Assembly: GCA_038534135.1 (NCBI GenBank)
Contig: JBCAXJ010000022.1
Span: 1-63,023, forward strand
DNA: 63,023 nucleotides
Source: Thermohalobaculum sp038534135
GTDB lineage: Bacteria; Pseudomonadota; Alphaproteobacteria; Rhodobacterales; Rhodobacteraceae
Direction: 5' to 3'
Every line of letters starts with the position of its first letter. Within the stretch, counting starts at the first letter, position 1. Shown here in pieces: positions 58,649-63,023 of the stretch. A model generated the notes under the pieces. It had not been told where the DNA came from. It saw only the letters and a program-made list of their open reading frames with translations, and did not search any database. The translations under genes were made by a program, and so were the position numbers.

Positions 58649-59218
58649 ATGACGGTAGAAGCTGTGACCACGCAGTTGGAGAGCCTCGTTGGCAATCAGT
58701 ACAAGTGGGATCCCGGTGCGGTGCGCGGATCGCTGCATTACTGGCTGACGACAACCGGTGAAGAGGCCAAGGTGCCGGACATGGTCGCGGGCGGCATGCA
58801 GTGCTTCGGGTTGCCGGTGCGCGTTGCCTACAATCTGGGCGCGCTGAGCTATGCGCAGGCCTCGGAGATGTATAGCGGGTTCATCGGGACGTGCTTTGCC
58901 AAGTCGCCGCCGACCTCGTTCTGTCCGGACGGTGTGACGCAAGCCTACTGGACCAAGACGTCCTGCATTCCCTGTTTCAGCAAGGCGGGAACCGGGTCGT
59001 TTCCGCGCGGCTCGGCAGTGTTTTTCTCGACAAAGCAGATTGCCTACAGCGCGCATTTTGCGGTCGCGACGGGTGAGGGGACGAACATGGTGTCCTTTGG
59101 TCACGGAGCCGGTCTGCTCGCGGCCTCGTTGGCCGTGGGCATTCGCGACATGGAGGATCTGCAGGACGCCTATGGCGGGTTGTTCACGGCTTGCCACTAC
59201 GGGACGCCCGCCTGGTAA
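58649..59218 (+). CDS. orphan protein with NlpC/P60-like Cys-His pattern
   Basis: A 189-residue protein behind AGGAG. GGMQCFGLPVRVAYNLG (C52) followed by GSAVFFSTKQIAYSAHFAVATGEGTNMVSFGH (H136, H152) is the layout of NlpC/P60 or CHAP papain-like peptidoglycan amidases: a Cys at the start of a helix, then GDxxFF-like and a His-led strand. Other cysteines (82, 92, 106, 109) may form disulfides. The distance between C52 and H136 is long for NlpC/P60. There is no signal peptide and no partner gene. Possible roles are cell-wall remodelling or a secreted effector; neither is shown. Confidence 0.6.
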   Translation: MTVEAVTTQLESLVGNQYKWDPGAVRGSLHYWLTTTGEEAKVPDMVAGGMQCFGLPVRVAYNLGALSYAQASEMYSGFIGTCFAKSPPTSFCPDGVTQAYWTKTSCIPCFSKAGTGSFPRGSAVFFSTKQIAYSAHFAVATGEGTNMVSFGHGAGLLAASLAVGIRDMEDLQDAYGGLFTACHYGTPAW

Positions 59219-59420
59219 GTCCGTCGCGGGTTGATCGAGGGCATTTTGTGGGACGCGTGGCGGCTGAGCAGGCCGGTCTGACGATCCGGCAGGTGTGCTG
59301 CGTGCGTGTGCCTGCGGCGATCGCCCGGCAACAGCTGCGGTCTGCCAGACATATGAGTGGAGTTCTTGACCGGATTGCGGGTAGATCCATCGGTTACGAG
59401 GATCAGACCCGGGGGGTGTT

Positions 59421-60422
59421 GTGACAACTGTTTCGCTCGAGGCGCTGCGATCGCTGATCGCGGGAATTCTGGAGCGCCATGATACCGCGCCACATGTTGC
59501 GGAGGTTGTGGCGCGGGCGCTGGCGGCGGCGGAAGCGGATGGTCAGAAGGGGCACGGAGCTTCTCGTGTGCCGTCTTATGCGGGTCAGGCGGCGAGCGGA
59601 AAGGTCGATGGCCATGCCGAGCCGAAGCTGCAGGTTCTGTCGGGCTCAGCCGCGGTGGTCGATGCGCATCAGGGGTTTGCCTATCCAGCACTGACGCTGG
59701 CGCAGGACTGGTTGCGCGAGACCTTGAAGACGTCTCCGGTGGTGGCGGTGTCGGTCCGCAATTCACATCACTCGGGCGTCGCAGCACATCATGTCGAGTC
59801 ATTGGCCGAGGACGGGTTCCTCGCCTTGAGCCTGGGCAATGGACCACAGGCGATCGCACCCTGGGGTGGAAACAAGGGGCTCTTCGGGACCAATCCGCTG
59901 GGGTTCGCGGCGCCGCGCGACGGCAAACCACCGCTCGTGATCGACATGAGCCTGTCCAAGGTTGCGCGCGGCAAAATCAATGTAGCCGCGCAGGCTGGAG
60001 AGAGCATCCCGGAGGGGTGGGCATTCGATGCCTCCGGTGCGCCAACGACCGATCCCCGGGCGGCGATGGACGGTACCATGGCACCGATGGGCGACGCCAA
60101 GGGCGCGCAACTGGTGCTGATGGTCGAGATCATGGCGGCAGCACTGTCTGCCTCGTGCTTCGGCTTTGAGGCCTCGTCGTTCTTCAACGCCGATGGCCCG
60201 GCGCCGCGGGTCGGGCAGTTCCTGTTGGGCGTGAATCCCGGGCCGTTCTCGGGTGGCCTGTTTGGCGCGCGATTGGAGGATCTGATCGGTGAGATCGAGG
60301 CGCAACCCGGCGCGCGGTTGCCCGGCATGAAGCGGCTGGCGGCGCGCGAAGCGGCGGAACGGGACGGCGTGGCGCTGCCCGAGGCGTTGCACGCGGAACT
60401 GTTGGCCTTGCGTGAAGCGTAG
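59421..60422 (+). CDS. Ldh family oxidoreductase (malate/L-sulfolactate dehydrogenase-like)
   Basis: A 333-residue NAD(P)-dependent dehydrogenase of the type-2 malate/lactate family, from a GTG at 59421 after GGGGGTGTT. Motifs are AAAEADGQKGHGASRVPSYAGQAASGKVDG, VVDAHQGFAYPALTLAQ, NSHHSGVAAHHVESLAEDGFLAL, FGTNPLGFAAPRDGKPPLVIDMSLS and GAQLVLMVEIMAAALS. Members reduce malate, sulfolactate, ureidoglycolate or similar acids; which one is unknown. The gene stands between an orphan gene and a phosphonate-locus remnant. Confidence 0.87.
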   Translation: MTTVSLEALRSLIAGILERHDTAPHVAEVVARALAAAEADGQKGHGASRVPSYAGQAASGKVDGHAEPKLQVLSGSAAVVDAHQGFAYPALTLAQDWLRETLKTSPVVAVSVRNSHHSGVAAHHVESLAEDGFLALSLGNGPQAIAPWGGNKGLFGTNPLGFAAPRDGKPPLVIDMSLSKVARGKINVAAQAGESIPEGWAFDASGAPTTDPRAAMDGTMAPMGDAKGAQLVLMVEIMAAALSASCFGFEASSFFNADGPAPRVGQFLLGVNPGPFSGGLFGARLEDLIGEIEAQPGARLPGMKRLAAREAAERDGVALPEALHAELLALREA

Positions 60423-60516
60423 GATCCTAAGCGACCCGGTGAACAAATCTGCGATACATGCCGGTCGACACCGCGCCCGGGACAGCGCGGGTCCCACCGC
60501 AGCCCGCGTGGCGCGA

Positions 60517-61128
60517 TCACTCGTACTTCTCAAGAAAACCCTCGGCCGTCAGCGTCCTGAAATCGCCGAGAGCTGCACCGATGCGGTCGTGATCCCAGTC
60601 CCACCACGCCAGGGCCATCAGCCGTTCGGCGACATCCCCGGAAAAACGCGAACGGATCTCGCGCGCCGGGTTGCCGCCGACGATCGCGTAGGGCGCCACG
60701 TCTTTGGTGACGATCGCGCCTGACGCAACGACAGCTCCGTGTCCGATATTGCGGCCCGGCAGGATCTGAGCCCCGTGGCCCAGCCACGTGTCGTGCCCGA
60801 TCTCGATCCAGTGATCACGGCGCCATTGGAAGAACTCAGCGTCGTCCTCGGCATCCTCCCAATACTGCGCCGAGCGGTACTGGAAATGGTGCAGGCTGGC
60901 GCGCCAGGTCGGGTGATTGCCGCCATTGATCCGGCACATCGCGGCGATGTTCGAGAATTTGCCGACGGTCGCATAAGCGATCATCGCGTAGTTCGAACAG
61001 TAGGAGTAATCGCCGAAGGCGACCTCGGTCAGCACGCAGTGCGTGCCGACTTCGCAGTAGCGGCCAAAGGTGGAGCCGGTAACGGTGGCCGTCGGGTGGA
61101 TCACCGGGTCGATGCCGAGTTTGGTCAT
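60517..61128 (-). CDS. hexapeptide-repeat transferase of the phosphonate locus
   Basis: A 203-residue left-handed beta-helix acyltransferase of the phosphonate-metabolism hexapeptide family (DapH/GlmU-like). Starting at ATG 61128 it reads TKLGIDPVIHPTATVTGSTFGRYCEVGTHCVLTEVAFGDYSYCSNYAM, then GNHPTWRASLHHFQYRSAQYW, HDTWLGHGAQILPGRNIGHGAVVASGAIVTKDVAPYAIVGGNPA, with isoleucine-valine-rich repeats. Such genes follow phnE in alphaproteobacterial phn operons, and here a phnE-like remnant ends 14 bp upstream. It converges with the Ldh-family gene. The acyl acceptor is unknown. Confidence 0.82.
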   Translation of the reverse strand: MTKLGIDPVIHPTATVTGSTFGRYCEVGTHCVLTEVAFGDYSYCSNYAMIAYATVGKFSNIAAMCRINGGNHPTWRASLHHFQYRSAQYWEDAEDDAEFFQWRRDHWIEIGHDTWLGHGAQILPGRNIGHGAVVASGAIVTKDVAPYAIVGGNPAREIRSRFSGDVAERLMALAWWDWDHDRIGAALGDFRTLTAEGFLEKYE

Positions 61129-61141
61129 GGGTGTCCCTGTA

Positions 61142-61273
61142 TCAGCAGGCTTCGCACATCGGAAGACAGTCGACCTTGGTCGACTTGCGGCGCAACCGGC
61201 CCGAAACCGTGTCCATCGACATGACCACAAGGATGATCAGCACGAGGCCACAGGTGACGTTCTTCCAACGGTT
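61142..61273 (-). pseudogene. phnE: 3' end of a phosphonate ABC permease gene (phnE-like)
   Basis: The last 43 codons of a fused frame read QNRWKNVTCGLVLIILVVMSMDTVSGRLRRKST, a single membrane helix followed by a basic end, as at the C-terminus of PhnE permeases. The frame ends 14 bp before the hexapeptide protein of the phosphonate locus, which supports the call. Everything upstream is replaced by an IS3 transposase fragment, so the permease is broken. Confidence 0.55.
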
Positions 61274-61600
61274 CTGAGTGATGATCGCTCGCGTGCTGGA
61301 TGGACCCGGCGGAATTTGCTCTGGTTGACGCGCGTTTGAATGCCCCCAATTGGCGTCTTCGTATCCAGTATGGGCGTTGATGAGTATATTCTGTACCCAG
61401 TCGCCGATGGCGCGGCCTGCTTGGCCCAGGCTTTCGAAACGTTGCCGGTGTGCGCATCGTTCTTTCAACGAGCGGATCAGGCGTTCCAGCATCCCGTTCC
61501 ATTGCAGCCAGCGCGGTGTGGTGATCGCCTGACGCAGGCCATAGCTGCACACCAATGCGGTGTACTTGCGAAGGGCGAAGACCAGTGAGCAGAGCGACCG
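61274..61600 (-). mobile_element. fragment of an IS3-family transposase (OrfB, integrase core)
   Basis: On the minus strand the frame reads LVFALRKYTALVCSYGLRQAITTP then WNGMLERLIRSLKERCAHRQRFESLGQAGRAIGDW, the late part of the DDE integrase domain of IS3-family OrfB (usual form NGMVERxxRxLKEQC, with the catalytic Glu in LERLIRSLKE). After DW the homology jumps to another frame (PILDTKTPIGG, like the usual ALxMKTPA), so the gene is frameshifted. No inverted repeats or start are seen; it is a remnant joined to the phnE end. Confidence 0.7.
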
Positions 61601-61715
61601 AGGATGCGATGCGGCAGGATAATGCCGGTGATTTGTTGACGCCCGTGACCGCGCCGATCATCATCAGCCCGACTGAGGCGGTCCTGCGGGCCATGTTTGT
61701 TGTGAGGATGTCGGG

Positions 61716-62258
61716 ATGAGATGTGCGCGTCTGACTTGCGCCCTGCTGGCCGCCGGGCTTCTGGCGTCCTGCGACGAGCCGACCGTCATCAGCAATGTCG
61801 ACAAGCTCCCGCACATGACGCTGCAAGATCTTTGGACCATGCAGGATGGTCGCGGAATTCCGGTCGAAATCCATGGCAAGCCGTACCGCATCGCGACGCA
61901 CAGGGATTTGGCCGATGCGATCCGCCCGCCCGCGGGCTCGGCGCAGGGGGTGAAGTTCTACGCGACCCCGGCCGGGTCCTGGACCGGGGGCCACGCCTGG
62001 AGGATGGTCCTGCACTTCAACCCCTCCGGTCCGCCCAACGCTTATCAGGATTGCAAGCGTGAGACTGTGGCCGTAACCGCGGAGCGTCCCGAATCCGGCT
62101 ATTCGGTCAATGTCAGCTTCTGCAAGAGAGACGAGTGGCAGGCGCACGGATACTTGCAGGTTCTGAAGTCCACCGAGGGCGACTACGAGGCCTACTCGAA
62201 CCACATGGCGACACTGCTGTCGGCGATCTTTCGCGAGGACCCCGGCGACCAGCGCTAG
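61716..62258 (+). CDS. predicted lipoprotein, function unknown
   Basis: A 180-residue protein with a lipoprotein signal (RCARLTCALLAAGLLASC, lipobox LASC, lipidated Cys followed by DEPTV). The mature part has HITHR and several aromatic clusters (MTLQDLWTMQDGRGIPVEIHGKPYRIATHRDLADAI; YSVNVSFCKRDEWQAHGYLQVLKS), a beta-rich look with two cysteines (DCKRET, SFCKRD) that may pair. I do not recognise a family. It precedes tRNA-Lys by 54 bp on the same strand. Confidence 0.65.
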   Translation: MRCARLTCALLAAGLLASCDEPTVISNVDKLPHMTLQDLWTMQDGRGIPVEIHGKPYRIATHRDLADAIRPPAGSAQGVKFYATPAGSWTGGHAWRMVLHFNPSGPPNAYQDCKRETVAVTAERPESGYSVNVSFCKRDEWQAHGYLQVLKSTEGDYEAYSNHMATLLSAIFREDPGDQR

Positions 62259-62312
62259 GCTATCGGCCCTTGAAATCGCGACACGGTTTGGCTATGTCGG
62301 CCGCTCTTTAGG

Positions 62313-62388
<76 letters not shown>

Positions 62389-62637
62389 ATATTTTCAATG
62401 GCTTAGATGCCCGTCAGACGAACCACGTTCTCTTCATCTTCCACCTGTCTTCCACGGATGTCGAACTCGGTTGCCGCACTCTAACTGAACGGCACCACTC
62501 GATATCGTTGTCATCGACTACGGCGGACTTCGAAGGATTGAAGAAATCGTCGTGGCAGAGTCCGGTCGTTCGTTGCTGCGCAATACCGATCTTGGCAAAT
62601 CTACAAGAGCAGACATTCGGCACCCAATGCCACCTTG
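62389..62637. other. tRNA-IS intergenic stretch
   Basis: These 249 bases between tRNA-Lys and the IS left end hold only short frames without family motifs. No duplicated tRNA 3' end (attachment site) and no integrase was found, so there is no proof of an integrated island on this side. Confidence 0.5.
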
Positions 62638-63023
62638 TGACAGCCCCCTAAAACTGGGCCATTGATATGACCACGAATGGGGGAAGAGAGATGGCTCGGA
62701 AACGGTATTCGGATGAGGATGTACTGAAGCTGCTGCGAGAGATCGAGTTGAAGCTGGCGGATGGTAATGACGTTCGAACGGCCTGTCGCTCGGTCGGGGT
62801 CAGTGATGCAACCTACTACAACTGGCGGCGTCGGTTCGGCGGGATGGGCAAGTCGCAGCTTTCGGAGTTGCGTGGCCTTGAGAAAGAGAACGCTCGGCTC
62901 AAGAAGATCGTGGCCGAACTGGAACTCGACAAGCTGATCCTCAAGGAAAGCCTGAACCACCTAAAGCCGAGGGCCTGACGACGAGCCAGCTTCGTCAGGC
63001 CGTCATTCATACGCGTCAGAAGC
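62638..63023 (+). mobile_element. left end of an IS3-family insertion sequence, running off the window
   Basis: A terminal sequence TGACAGCCCCCTAAAACTGG begins at 62638, typical in form of IS3-family (IS407-like) left ends, followed by an OrfA gene at 62691-62978. The right end and OrfB lie outside the window, so the inverted repeat cannot be confirmed. It is inserted about 250 bp after tRNA-Lys. Confidence 0.65.
62691..62978 (+). CDS. IS3-family transposase OrfA
   Basis: A 95-residue helix-turn-helix protein: ARKRYSDEDVLKLLREIELKLADGNDVRTACRSVGVSDATYYNWRRRFGGM, then a leucine-zipper-like segment SELRGLEKENARLKKIVAELELDKLILKESL, the standard OrfA layout. In IS3 elements OrfB is made by a -1 frameshift near the OrfA end; the following bases (from about 62960) begin OrfB but run off the window. 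Its start is the ATG at 62691 after GGGGGAAGAGAG. Confidence 0.9.
   Translation: MARKRYSDEDVLKLLREIELKLADGNDVRTACRSVGVSDATYYNWRRRFGGMGKSQLSELRGLEKENARLKKIVAELELDKLILKESLNHLKPRA

Noticed and set aside
59191..59424. 77-residue frame overlapping the Ldh-family GTG start
   Set aside because: It overlaps the end of the orphan gene and has no family motif or ribosome-binding site. The GTGA overlap with the Ldh gene is suggestive but not enough.

Overview
The window looks like chromosomal DNA of a marine alphaproteobacterium of the family Rhodobacteraceae (Roseobacter-type), probably an aerobic anoxygenic phototroph. It has high GC and dense coding. It carries pieces of a photosynthesis gene cluster: hemA, a puc light-harvesting 2 operon, ppsR, bchG, a BCD-family transporter and bchP. 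The rest encodes many organic-nitrogen and organic-acid functions typical of that group. No tool was run; family calls rest on reading motifs in the translated sequence.

Layout. 1-13.1 kb is the photosynthesis block. It runs: the hemA 3' end; a minus-strand pucB-pucA-pucC operon ending in a protein with tandem 26-residue repeats; a DUF2177 membrane protein and ppsR (minus); a bacteriophytochrome histidine kinase with a FixJ-type regulator; a small ribbon-helix-helix-like protein; bchG; a PucC-like transporter; bchP; and a membrane protein with a helix-hairpin-helix tail. PpsR-type TGT-N12-ACA sites lie upstream of pucB and against the bchG start. 13.4-26.9 kb is a mixed metabolic stretch: a SnoaL-like protein, an AbrB-family membrane protein, a CoA transferase, a penicillin acylase-like protein, a hydroxyacid dehydrogenase, a Nudix hydrolase, an epoxide hydrolase-like enzyme, DUF2000, an Lrp gene broken by a TAG codon, a phytanoyl-CoA dioxygenase, a secreted esterase, a lipoprotein and a CaiD-like hydratase.

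27.1-34.9 kb carries a complete dipeptide/oligopeptide-type ABC transporter (two ATPases, a binding protein, two permeases), divergent from an ArgE-like deacylase and a PaiB-like protein. 35.6-38.1 kb has ribosomal protein L25, 4-hydroxyphenylpyruvate dioxygenase behind an 18-bp palindrome, and a MarR regulator. 38.3-47.3 kb has a sulfatase and a polyamine catabolism set (class III aminotransferase, PuuB-like oxidase and a DUF3604 protein on one strand, PuuA-like ligase divergent), then a PfkB kinase. 47.4-54.8 kb has an autotransporter-like protein, a LysR regulator with a lone formate dehydrogenase alpha subunit, and a second LysR gene divergent from an F420-type NADP oxidoreductase.

55.0-63.0 kb is more disturbed. 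A hybrid histidine kinase is flanked by two homologous winged-helix-like genes, one of them decayed. Then come an orphan NlpC/P60-like protein, an Ldh-family dehydrogenase, a phosphonate-locus hexapeptide protein preceded by a phnE remnant fused to an IS3 transposase fragment, a lipoprotein, tRNA-Lys(CTT), and the left end of an IS3-family element that runs off the window.

The most interesting points are the repeat protein of the puc operon, the LH2 alpha subunit with an F44-L45 pair (as in B800-820 antennae) and a doubled length, the bacteriophytochrome/FixJ pair between ppsR and bchG, and the decayed or mobile parts at the right end. No CRISPR array, prophage or defence system was seen.
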